Below are positions 53,440 through 63,308 of a stretch of DNA of 64,000 nt, piece by piece. The notes below the pieces were generated by a model, which did not search any database, was not told the origin of the DNA, and saw only the letters and a program-made list of their open reading frames with translations. The DNA lies in the NCBI GenBank assembly GCA_037447655.1, contig JBBHKE010000078.1, positions 29,424-93,423 on the forward strand, written 5' to 3'. Numbering within the stretch: the first letter of the stretch is position 1; every line of letters begins with the position of its first letter. The stretch is from Zygnema cylindricum. Lineage: Eukaryota > Streptophyta > Zygnematophyceae > Zygnematales > Zygnemataceae. Both the position numbers and the translations under genes were made by a program.

Positions 53440-54466
53440 AAGTCCTCAGAGTGGACAGCTTCCAAGAAGCCTCTAGGATAACCCTGACCCCTTTGTGTTT
53501 CGGCAAAAATAACTGCCACCCTAACAGACAAAAACTCTGACCAACTTCACCCCTGTGAAGACAAGACTCCCCTGAGTCGATAGCAAAAAGAATCTCTGAA
53601 TTTGCTCCCCTGAGCAGTAAGTTATGGAGGGTCAAAGTTGACCTTTTGTAGAGAAGCTCTCTGGGAGAGAGGGTCCTATCTTCTAATTTTTCTAAGTCTT
53701 ATCTCTCTCACAGACTCTATCTATTGATGTACGGAACCAATCAGAATACAGTTCCGTACGCAAAAGTACAGCTGCCGGTGTACTTTATATACGGACATTG
53801 TACGACATGGCCTAAATGTCCACACCTGGAATATCCAGATTCGCTCATTTAATCCTCGGAGATGCCGCGCTCCAATGTAACATCGCCACGTGTCATCCGA
53901 TGTGTCGATGCCCACAAACCGCCGAATTCTTCTTCCGCGATCTCGGCGCTAATTCCGGCCGTCCGATTAAACACGCATTTGATCGTAGCCGTAATAAATA
54001 CATGCGCGGTATTTGTTTCGCTTACGAAATCATTGCGCGGTATTGATTTCTTATCTGTATCGCAATTCGTACTTTTACACTACCATATCTATGTATCTCG
54101 TTAACAGTTATAGTTAAATGATTTATCCTACGTGTACATGTTTAAATCATTATCGTACTATATACTATGTAAGACTACTTCTAGACTTAACGGCTAAGGC
54201 TACCGGCTAACTACTCTCTGACGGCCGGCAGGTACCAGGATAAAATCCTGTGGCCGGCATATACCTTTTAGTAAATAATCCCTTAACTAGTATAAATTTC
54301 CCGTAAACCTCAGGATAGCCTAGGTAGCCATGGCTCTAGCTTCCTCTCCAATTTCTCAGTGACTGCGACAAGTTTGAGAGTTGGAGAGAGAAGTTGGAGG
54401 TAGACTGCCTCGGCTTCTTATTTCTATTCAGACCTAGAAAATACTTAAAAACCATTAATTTCTACA
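53420..54466 (-). repeat. Element G 5' LTR
   Basis: On the minus strand TGTAGAAATTAATGG...CTCAGAGTTTCA. It has the same hairpin (54220-54262) and G-box (CCACGTGTCATC at about 53886) as the partner LTR. Confidence 0.92.
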
Positions 54467-55193
54467 AGTCAAACCATGGCTGCTTCAACTCCTTAGACAG
54501 GACTAAAAAGTGACTTAAGTCACTATCAACAAAAGGTATAGTCCGGCAAGACTCGAACCTCCGGCCAACAGAGCACGGGTAGGCGTCAGCTCTAACCAGT
54601 CTGTCGTAGAAGTCCGTTAAGATACATAGGGTTTGATTATAGGGTTCAATGTCAGATTTAATCTTACGATATATCGCTGTCGGGGTTCCGGAATGGTCAC
54701 TTTGGCGTTTGTGGACGTGGCATGACCTGGCGCCACGTGGAGGGATAACATTTGGTCATAGGAATTATGGGGAGCGTACGGATGAGTGAAAGGTTGACAC
54801 GCGTCCACTCAACGGCCTTGTCGTACACAGGCCGTACAGAAAGGACATCAGCCGTAGTAACTTTCTGTACTTTACAGTTATGCGATTAGGTTGTACTGTA
54901 GTAGATAGGGGTTGTGAGAGGGAAGTAAGACTTAGTATATTTTTAGACAGTCACCTCTCTTTTTGAGAGTTTTGTATAAATTGGCATCTTTGCCACCTCA
55001 TAACCTATTGGCTGCTTGGCTGTTTTCAGTGATTCTTTTTGCTACGGGCTCAAGAGAGTCCACGCTGCACAGGGGTGCAATTAGAGTGTCAATTTGTCCT
55101 TTTGGCCAGCAGTGGTTATGGCTGAAAAATATGGTTAAAAGCTATCTAGAGGCTTCCTGAATTCTGTAGTCCAATAGAGGACACAGAATTGCA
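54467..55193 (+). repeat. Element F LTR, second part
   Basis: Continues the LTR of 47877-48019 after element G and ends CACAGAATTGCA, followed by the primer site GGTTATGGGCCCA. A CCACGTGG G-box lies at about 54735. A tRNA-like block occupies 54535-54610 on the minus strand. Confidence 0.75.
54535..54610 (-). other. tRNA-like sequence in the LTR
   Basis: Minus strand: TGGTTAGAGCTGA resembles a Pol III A box, and about 36 bases later GGTTCGAGTCTTGCC resembles a B box / T-arm. Acceptor pairing is poor, so it is a degenerate tRNA-derived block rather than a working tRNA gene. Confidence 0.5.
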
Positions 55194-55424
55194 GGTTATG
55201 GGCCCACCCTCTAGGGTGCCCACCTTTAATAGATCTGGGTTTATCTATTGGGATGCCATGATGATGGGGGCTTTGTGCGAAAAACGATACGACGGTATTG
55301 TCAGTGGACAAGTTAATTGTCCACCTCAGGGAACTCCACCAGGGTTTGGTGGAATAAGGTTTTTGGCAACAACCTCTATTGCAGCAGAGGAAGCAGATGA
55401 TGGGGACAGCAGGATGTTCCTTAC
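55194..55424 (+). pseudogene. Element F primer site and gag N-terminus
   Basis: GGTTATGGGCCCA then VMGPPSRVPTFNRSGFIYWDAMMMGALCEK style Gag text, ending where the reverse-strand fragment H begins (about 55425). The rest of element F is absent. Confidence 0.75.
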
Positions 55425-57337
55425 GCCGTACATTAAAAACTGTATCTATGTCTAAATATATTGTTAAATGAAATAGCCTACGTGTTAACATTTAAATAGC
55501 TATCAAACCTTACATCCTCTAACCTTGATCCTAGACTAATTGGCTAAGTCAACAAGCTACCGGTTACCATGACGGACTGTAGGTCCCAGGTTCAAATCCT
55601 GGGTACGTCAATGTTTGTCCCCGTCGGGATAGCATAGGCGGCCATGGCTCTATCTCTCTCTCCAACTTTCAGTGAGTGCGACAAGTGTGGGAGCTGGAGA
55701 GAGGAATTAGAGGCAAACTGCCTCTACTTCTTTTCCGCATTTTACAAAACCTAGAAAATACTAAAATAACCTTTAATTTTTACACTCCCCTTATTTTCTA
55801 GTCACTCTTTTATTTTAAGACCACACTTCTCTTGCCAGAAATTTAGTTTAGGGGAAGGCACAGGTTTGGTCATCATATCTCCTACCATTTCACTATCTGG
55901 TTTATACACTAAACTGATTATCTTGTTTTCTACTTTCTCCCTAAAAAAGCTAAGTCTAATGTCCATGTGTTTGGCTTTAAAATGATGTTTAGGATTGGCA
56001 GAAATGGCAATGGCAGCCTGATTATCACAAAACACTTTTTGGACACCACTCTTAAGATGACCAAGCTCACCAAGCAAAGACTTGACCCACATTAATTCTT
56101 TTACATCAGAGCAAGAAGCCATGTACTCAGCCTCCATGGTGGACTGAGCAATGACCTTTTGTTGCTTGCTGCTCCAGCAGCAAGCCCCATCACCCAATAC
56201 AATACATATGCAGATGTGCATCTCCTCATAGGAGCATCCCCATAGCTGGCATCACTCCAAGTGGTGATGTAAGTATTGTTCCCACCCAAATGCAACCATA
56301 GATCCCTAGTCCCTGTGAGATATCTAAGGACTCTCTTAGCTGCCTCCTAATCTTTCTTAGTGGGAGCATTCAGACTCCTACTTAGTACTCCTACAGCTGC
56401 GGCTATGTGGGGACGGGTACAATTAATGAAATATATTAGGCTGCCCACTACTTGTCTATAAGGGATGGTTTGCATAAATCTTTTTTCTTTCGGGCCTACC
56501 TCATCATCTAAGATTATAACTCCCTCTTCCAGACTCCCCTTAATTTCCTTATTTAATTCCATAGGAGTGGTACAACTATTAGCTTTGTCCATTTGGAATT
56601 TTTCTAACATATTTCCAATGGCCTCATTTTAAGTTAATCTTATTATCTTTCTATCTCTGTCTCTCTCTACCTGAATTCCCAAAACATACCTTGCTTCTCC
56701 CATATCGTTCATCTTAAATCTTCCTTTTAGGTCATTTTTCAACTTATTTATGTTATCCATAGATCTACTTAAAACAAGCAAATCATCAACATAAATTGCA
56801 ATAAAAATAATTCCTTCCTCATCCTCAAACAAATAAATTGAGTGATCTGAGCTAATCCGAATATATCCCAAACCTGTAAGAAACTCATCGAGCTTCTTGT
56901 TCTATTGCAGGGGCGCCTGTTTAAGCCCATACAAAGATCTGATCAATCGGCATACCTTGCTTTCCTCCCCTTGCTCCACAAATCCTTTGGGTTGTCGCAT
57001 AAAAATTTCCTCTTCCAACTCTCCATATAGCAAGGCCGTCTTGATGTCCATCTGATGCATTTCCATGTCTTCTGGTGCCGCCATACTGACAAGCATCTAA
57101 ACCGAAGGAAACCTGACGACCGAAGCAAAAGTCTCCTCGTAGTCAATTCCCTCTTTCTAGGTAAATCCCTTCGCCACTAACCGAGCCTTGTAGCGCTCAA
57201 TGGTGTTATCGAGGTTGAGTTTAAGCTTAAATACCCACTTACAACCAATTGGCTTCCTGTCAAGAGGACAATCCATCAATTCCCATGTATCAGCCGCCAT
57301 AATTGAGGCCATCTCCTCATTAATGGCTGTCTTAAGC
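55425..57337 (-). mobile_element. Fragment H: reverse Copia, truncated at both ends
   Basis: Minus strand. A 3' LTR piece (about 55425-55784, start TGTAAAAATTAAAGG), polypurine tract 55785-55801, RNase H (56221-55802, AQSTMEAEYMASCSDVKEL), RT (57351-56629 with IAIYVDDLLVLSRSM and QMDIKTALLYGELEEEIFM). Several stops. Ends near KTAINEEM at the start of RT. The LTR piece contains the best tRNA-like block (55541-55614). Confidence 0.8.
55541..55614 (+). other. tRNA-like block, fragment H LTR
   Basis: Plus strand: TTGGCTAAGTCAACAAGC resembles an A box / D-arm, and CCCAGGTTCAAATCCTGGG (55587-55605) is a perfect T-arm-like hairpin with a canonical B box GGTTCAAATCC. ACGTCA after it pairs only weakly with upstream bases. 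Oriented opposite to the LTR. Confidence 0.65.
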
Positions 57338-57340
57338 TTT

Positions 57341-58228
57341 ATGGGAGGCAAGATATATCTTAAGAATTCAGATTGAAAGAGCTAGAGAGAAAAGAGTAAT
57401 CAGATTAACTTATAAAGAGGCAATTGGAAATATGCTAGAAAAGTTTGAAATCGATAAGGCAAACAGCTATACCACTCCCATGGACTTGAATAAAGTACGT
57501 GATGGAAGTGTAGAAGGAGGTGTGATCATTCTTGTTGAGGAAATGAGCCCGGAAGAGAGGCAATTTATAAAGTCAATTCCTTATAGACAAGTCGTAGGAA
57601 GTTTGATTTATTTCATGAATTTTACTAGGCTAGACATAGCTGGGTCCTCAGTCGGAGTCTTAATGATCCTAGAAAGAAAGATTGGGAGGTAGTCAAGAGG
57701 TTTATGAGATATCTTAGAGCAACCAAGGATTTTTGGTTGCATCTAGGAGGGGAGAATACTGACATCACCACTTGGAGTGATACCATTTATAGGGATGCTC
57801 CTATGAGCAGATGTATATCTTGATATGTTTTGTATGTTAGGAATGGTGGTTCCTGTTGGAGCATTAAGCAACAAAAGGTGGTTGCTCAGTCCACTATGGA
57901 GGCTGAGTACATGGCCTCTTGTTCTGCTGTCAAAGAGTTAATGTGGGTGAAGTCTCTTTTGAAAGAACTTGGGTTTATGAAGGTTGGTGTTCAAAAAGTG
58001 TTTTGTGATAATCAAGCTGACATCGCAATTGCAGCTAATCCAAAACACCATTTCAAAGCTAAGCATATAGATATAAAGCTGAGCTTTGTGAGAGAAAAGG
58101 TTGAGAACAAAACTGTGAGTTTGGAGTATATACTAGATGGTGAAATGGTGGCAGATATGATGACGAAGCCTGTCCCATCTCCTAAACTCATATTTTGTAG
58201 GGAACAATGTGGACTTCAGGTTAAATGA
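57341..58228 (+). pseudogene. Element A RT end and RNase H
   Basis: Fragments EARYILRIQIERAREKRVIRL, KEAIGNMLEKFEIDKANSYTT, then a near-complete RNase H half (AQSTMEAEYMASCSAVKEL, FCDNQADIAIAANPKHHFKAKH, MVADMMTKPVPSPKLIF). Frame changes near 57650-57830. A polypurine tract AGAAAATAAAGGGAG precedes the LTR. Confidence 0.85.
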
Positions 58229-58245
58229 CTAGAAAATAAAGGGAG

Positions 58246-59119
58246 TGTTGAAATTTGAGGTTTTATTCTATTTTCTAGGTTAAAATGTAGAAAACTAAAA
58301 GGTCTATTTTTGATAGTAAGGGTTAACCTTACCCTCTCTCTAGTCCCTATACTTGCCGTAGTCATTGAAAAGTGACGAGACAGAGAGAGAGAGAGAGAGA
58401 TATAGCCATGGCTGCCAGAGCAGCCAGGAGAAGATAGGGAGATCACCTCTTACAAAAAGGCAGACGGACGAAGGATTTGATCTTGGTCCCTATCGATTGT
58501 CGGACTAGCCAGTCGGCTTATCTTATAGTCTAGTACCTATGCTGGCATATATAGGGTTTGATAAGTATATAAACCAATACTAGTGGACTAAGTCGATTGA
58601 CGAAATTATGAGACTGTAACATAGATTTAGTTAGGTATTTTGCAAGCGCACGAATAGCACAAACTTCAGTGGTGCGAACACTTAATTTCAACGCCGCAAA
58701 GTAAGAGCCGGTTAACATCGGACGGCTCCCATCCAAGCCGCCATTGCAAAATGAAAATCGGCAGTAGTACCTTTTTGTACTTTACATTCGTTTGATTGGT
58801 TTCGTATATCAGTGCTAGGGGGTTTAGAGAAGGTTTTTAGGACTTAAAGATTTTGGGTAGGTAGCCGCCTCTCTCCTAGAGAGCTTGTTTAAAAACCGAC
58901 ATCTTTGCTTTTTGATAATTAATCGCCTGGTTGGGTGTTTTGAGCAATAATTTTTGCGTTGGGCTCAAGGGAGTCCAGCTTTCACAGAGGTGAAGGCAGT
59001 CAGAGTCATTGCGTGACAAGGTGGCAGTTGTTCGAAGAGGAAGGGAGGCATTTAAAATTATCCTAATGGCTTCAAGCAAGCTGGATATTTTGTGTACCAA
59101 TAGAGGTCACAGAATTGCA
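58246..59119 (+). repeat. Element A 3' LTR
   Basis: 874 bp, TGTTGAAATTTGAGG...CACAGAATTGCA. Compared with 36547-37616 it has a shorter GA run and lacks about 170 bp after GCCGCCATTGC, including the G-box. The hairpin is at about 58465-58505. Confidence 0.85.
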
Positions 59120-59444
59120 GTCGGCAAAATAACTAAGTGCTTTGTGAAATGGTGCCACGGACACTAATTAGAACCCACCTTTGTGAGCGTAGAAGAGAGA
59201 GCATTAATTTTTCAATTTTAATTTCAACGGTCATGTTTAGGGGCGCCAATAAACAGGTATCAACAATAATAGTGTTTAATGAAATTCTGTGAGCTCCATT
59301 GTCCCCACAGAATGCACAGGTGACTACTACATCGTGAATCGTTATTAGGGTTTATAAATTATTAGTGTTAATAGTTAATTCGTGTTATTAATGCTAATTT
59401 GAGGTTCGCAACATTGAAAAAAAAAATCTAAATGATCCATATCA
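59120..59444. other. Unassigned spacer with TACACCG-like words
   Basis: No gene. TACATCGTGAATCGTTATTA at about 59328 resembles the MITE terminus, and TTAGTGTTAATAG repeats follow, but a paired end was not found. Confidence 0.35.
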
Positions 59445-60114
59445 TTGATTTAGGTACACATGATCTGGTGTAATTATGTATACAGTTAAATATCTCATCG
59501 GAACTTGTTCTCGTGCTCTCCGGAAATAACGCAAACCAATGAGATAGCGCCACGTGTCATCTAGTGTGATTGTGACCAAAAACCGCCAAAGCAGCCATTC
59601 CGCGATGTCGCCTCGCACTGTTGATGTCCGATCCAACCCGACTTTTAATACTAGCCGTCGAAAAACAAAAGTTCAAAACATTTGTTTCCTGCGGTACCTC
59701 CGTTTGCACTATAAGTTCAACTGAGTCAATGCTATTAAGTCATTTTGCTCAGTTAAATAGAATTCTCTACAAATACATCTTTAAATAATGATCAAACCAT
59801 ATATGTCTTAACACAGATACTAGACTTATAGGATAGGAACTAACGGTTACTAGCTACTCTGACGGACAATAGATACAAGGATCATATCCTACGTCTGTCC
59901 ACCCTTTTTGGTATCTCTACCCTATATTGCTCCTTGTCACCTTCGAGAACCTGGGCAGCCATGACTCTAACTCCCTCTCCAATCTTTAGTGATTGCGACA
60001 AGTGTGAGGACTTGAGAGAGGATTTAGAGGCAGGCTCCCTTAACTTTTTTCCTGCCTTTTATTTTACATTTTTCACATCGAGAAAATACCTAACAGAAAA
60101 CACCAATTTTTACA
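59445..60114 (-). repeat. Fragment I: reverse LTR piece plus RNase H end
   Basis: Minus strand start TGTAAAAATTGGTG at 60114; contains the T-arm-like block (about 59860-59900) and CCACGTGTCATC (about 59550). The polypurine tract and a short RNase H tail (PSPK-like region) follow to about 60215. The inner border is uncertain. Confidence 0.6.
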
Positions 60115-60221
60115 CTCCCCTTATTTTCTAGTCATCATTTTATTTCAGACCACACTTCTCCCTACATAAAATAAATTTGGAAAAAAATTGGGAGAGGGTA
60201 CGGGTTTGGTCGATCTTTGTT

Positions 60222-60282
60222 GACCGTTGAATTTCAACGGTCGTCGTCCCGTGTTGACTGTTGAAATTCTACGTCAACACGG
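60222..60282. repeat. Two adjacent hairpins
   Basis: GACCGTTGA (60222-60230) pairs with TCAACGGTC (60234-60242); CCGTGTTGAC (60249-60258) pairs with GTCAACACGG (60273-60282). Both arms are perfect. Confidence 0.9.
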
Positions 60283-60289
60283 AACGAAT

Positions 60290-60991
60290 CATACGACTTT
60301 ACGAGGTACAAGGTACGGACCAATCATACGACTGTACCGTACAACAAATTATAGACGGCGAAGTAATTTCTGTACGGTCCTTGTACGACATACCCATAAT
60401 ATGACATTTGTCACATTCGAAGTTGTCATCTTTCTTTCCAGATATCCCGCAGTCCTCTATGAACTTGCCACGTGTCATCCGGAGTGGCGGTGCCCGAAAA
60501 ACGCCACGTGGCCAACTCCGAAATCCTGGCTCCCACCACAGCCGTCGATTCAAATCATAGTTGTATTTGGACCATTGAAACAAATGTCCGAACTATTTGT
60601 TTCGTCCGATACTTAAAGTACAGCTGTTTCTATGCCCTATAAACCGTAATCCAATTAAATGAAAATCCCTACATATAACTATTTAAATATATATCAAACC
60701 CATTATGTCTTAGCACTAGTCTTAGACTAAACAGACAAAGCAAACAGCTACGGGATGTTTGACGAAGGGCAAGTACCAAGATCAAATCCTGGGTCCGTCA
60801 AATACCTTTCTAGTAAACCTACCATTATCTACTTCTGTCTTTTGGAGAGCTTTGGTAACCATAGCTCTAGCTCCCTATCCAACCTTTAGTGACTACAACA
60901 AGTGTGGGGGCTAGGATAAGGGAGTCAGAGGCAGACTGCCTCTACTATTTTCTATCCTAAAACAGACCAAGAAAATACTCAAATATCAACA
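60290..60991 (-). repeat. Fragment J: reverse LTR
   Basis: Minus strand start TGTTGATATTTGAG at 60991, with a hairpin block (about 60760-60800, CAAGATCAAATCCTGGG) and CCACGTGTCATC (about 60468). It interrupts the pol of fragment K at the start of RT. Confidence 0.7.
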
Positions 60992-62704
60992 CTCCCAAAT
61001 ATCGGCCGCCATAATTGAGGCCATCTCCTCATTAATGCCTATCTTCGGACGACTCCTCTCAGGACAATTTATCGTCTCACCATAAGTTTGGGGTTCATCT
61101 CAATAAGACAGTTTGGTTACCTTGTTTTTAACTTGTTTCTCTTGCAGTCTTTTGCTGCTTCTCTTTCCTCCTTCAAAATGTGCTGCTGGAAAAGATGGTT
61201 GCCGTGGATTCTTTTGAACGATTTTGGCTTCTCCCCAATCCTTTGGTTTCGCTTCTATTTCCACCACGTCTTCCGCCTCGGGCTGAGTTATCTCTTGAGG
61301 TTCCACAGCAGGTTCTTTCTCGGTCTGATTTGTACCTACAAGGTTACGATGTTTGTACGACTAATATTATAAGGTACACGACAGTACCTTAAACCTTTAA
61401 ATGTGATGCATCTGGTTTTCGGCTAGTCGATCTCTCACAGGGTGTTTGTCTGTTGACTGCCAAAGTAAAAACTCTATTCTTGAGGTAATTTGCATAATTC
61501 ATTGCCTCTGCCCATAACCTTTTTCCTCTCCTCTTATCTGACAACATACTCCTTGCACCATCACTTATTGTCCTATTCAACCTCTTGGTTACACCATTTT
61601 GTTCAGGATTTTCAGGAACAGTCTCTTGATGCTGTATTCCCTCTTCTCTCACAAAATCCTCAAACTGGTTGGAGGTATGTTCTCCACCATTATCACTCCT
61701 CACTCTCTTGATTGGGGTTCCATAAAGTTTCTCACTCCATACCTTGCATTGCTTAAATTATTATGACACCTCTGATTTTGCTTACATAAAATATACTCTT
61801 GAATACTGAAACCAATCATCATTGATGGTCATCATATATCTCTTACCTCCACATAAAGGCACTTTTGCATGTCCCCATATGTTTGTATGTACTAGATCTA
61901 TGATTTTTTCTCTTTTATAAGTGGTTGTTTTGGGAAGGGTAACATGTAGGATCTACCTTGAGCACACCCACTACAGTCTCTTAGGTTCTCACTTTCCCCA
62001 AACTGAATTCCTTCCACTACTCCTATCTTTTTCATTTCTTTTAACTTGTCTAAATGCACATGTCTAAGTCTCTTATGCCATAGCATTATATCATGAACAC
62101 TAACATAATAAAGTTTCTTCTTTTCATTCCTTAAAATCAGCCGAAACATCCATTGGCTACCCTTTTTAGCTGTGAAAGAAACTTCATCCTCAAATCTAGC
62201 AGTAAAGATTCCTTTCCTAGTGTTAGTTTCAAAACCCTTATCATCTAACAAAGATGTTGAGATGAGATTTTTGTTCAGCTCAAGAATAAACAACACATCA
62301 GAGAATGTAACTTTTGATGTCTTTCCTTCCACAAACACTTTCATATCTATCAATTATACCAAAGTAGTAGTGACTACCCTCTCATCCCCGTGGTCTATCT
62401 CTACGGTGGGAATCACACATGTGTATGAAAGCACTTGAATCCACATTCTAACCTGCTTCACTTGTCAATCCCACGAAGGCACATTTATGTTTTCGTGGAA
62501 TTTCCAACTCGGTCTTCACCTCCATCTCCTCATCCAAGAAAAGCTCATCGTCTTCGTCCTCGGATTCCTCCTCATGTACCGGCGTCACAAGGGCCTTCTT
62601 CTTTGCTTTTGGAGGTCGGCCAGTCTGCCCCTCTTTTAGCTGAAGTTCAATTAGCTTAGAACAATCCGCCATATAGTGCCCTGGTTTCTTACAAAAGTGA
62701 CATA
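60992..62704 (-). pseudogene. Fragment K: Copia pol remnant (knuckle to RT start)
   Basis: Minus strand, in order: CHFCKKPGHYMADCSKL (62700-62650), an acidic region, a remnant of the protease/integrase junction (LFILELNKNLISTSLLDD, about 62310-62250), integrase MLWHKRLRHVHLDKLKEMKK (about 62080-62020) and MRSDNGGEHTSNQF...VPENPEQNGVTKRLN (61703-61570), the acidic linker (61306-61100) and the RT start (INEEMASIMAAD). Small deletions and shifts; a roughly 60-bp foreign stretch near 61335-61390. Confidence 0.8.
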
Positions 62705-63308
62705 TGTTCAAAAAGGCTATTTGCATTCTATCTCTCATTAAGTCTATGGTTAATCTTTAGTTCTCATACTTGTCGTAGTTATTGAGAACTGGCAAGCAGC
62801 CATGGCTGTTTCACGCAGATAAGGAGAAGACAGGCAGAAGAAACAACCCCAGCAAAAGATAGCTTGTCAAGAGCAAGAATTGATCATGATAGCATGTCAA
62901 GAGTAGGAATTGATCTTGTGACCTCTATGTAACTAACGTACGGCAACCGTTGGCTTTATCAAATAGGTCTTGATGAAGCGTTACATATATTGTATGTGAT
63001 ATATATAACAAAATGAACATGAAACGTACAGTACCGCACAAAATACTGTACCATACAAAATAAAGAAAACGACATCTAATTTCAACGCACGAAATCAAAT
63101 GTCGTTCGCATTCGACGGATCGCGGAAGAGCCGAAATTTCGGTGTGGACATTTGGCGGTTTGTAAGCCAATGTTGGCTGACGACACGTGGCCAGATATGG
63201 TTGGACTGCGGATATTACGGGGGAGCAACTACAGCTTAGGAACTCACACGCGTTAGCGGAGCGGCCATGCCCTACTTTGGCCGTAAAAGAGGTACAGCGG
63301 TACCTAAA
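62704..63308 (+). repeat. Fragment L: forward LTR, truncated
   Basis: Starts TGTTCAAAAAGGC directly after the zinc knuckle of K. It contains the ACTTGTCGTAGTTATTGAGA block of this LTR group and a GACACGTGGCC G-box (about 63182). It ends at the reverse LTR M. Confidence 0.6.

Larger units (their letters stand above)
48020..54466 (-). mobile_element. Element G: nearly intact Copia retrotransposon
   Basis: LTRs 48020-49067 and 53420-54466 (1048 and 1047 bp, a few percent apart by eye), each TG...CA when read on the minus strand. Between them one continuous minus-strand frame, 53439 to 49081, encodes Gag-PR-IN-RT-RH with only two in-frame stops (about 52639 and 51916) and no frameshift. The flanks AGTAG and AGTCA match at three of five bases. 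It is inserted in the LTR of element F. The youngest of the group here. Confidence 0.93.
36547..59119 (+). mobile_element. Element A: old Copia retrotransposon split by nested insertions
   Basis: The 5' LTR 36547-37616 and 3' LTR 58246-59119 start alike (TGTTGAAATTTGAGG) and stay similar throughout. The 3' copy lacks about 170 bp and has a shorter (GA)n. The coding order fits one element: gag 37617-38087 and 39138-39500, zinc knuckle and protease 39530-39977, start of integrase 47618-47876, RT end and RNase H 57341-58228. A stretch of integrase and RT is missing between the last two. The flanks are GTCAA and GTCGG, only a partial match to a 5-bp duplication. The pairing of these LTRs is inferred. 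Confidence 0.65.

Noticed and set aside
54535-54610. A true tRNA gene
   Set aside because: A- and B-box-like words are present, but the acceptor and T-stem pairing is poor and the block lies within an LTR; kept as tRNA-like only.
36547-55193. Pairing the 36547 LTR with the element F LTR as one element
   Set aside because: The two differ much more than the 36547 and 58246 LTRs do, and the order of coding fragments fits the A pairing better; F is treated as a separate relative.
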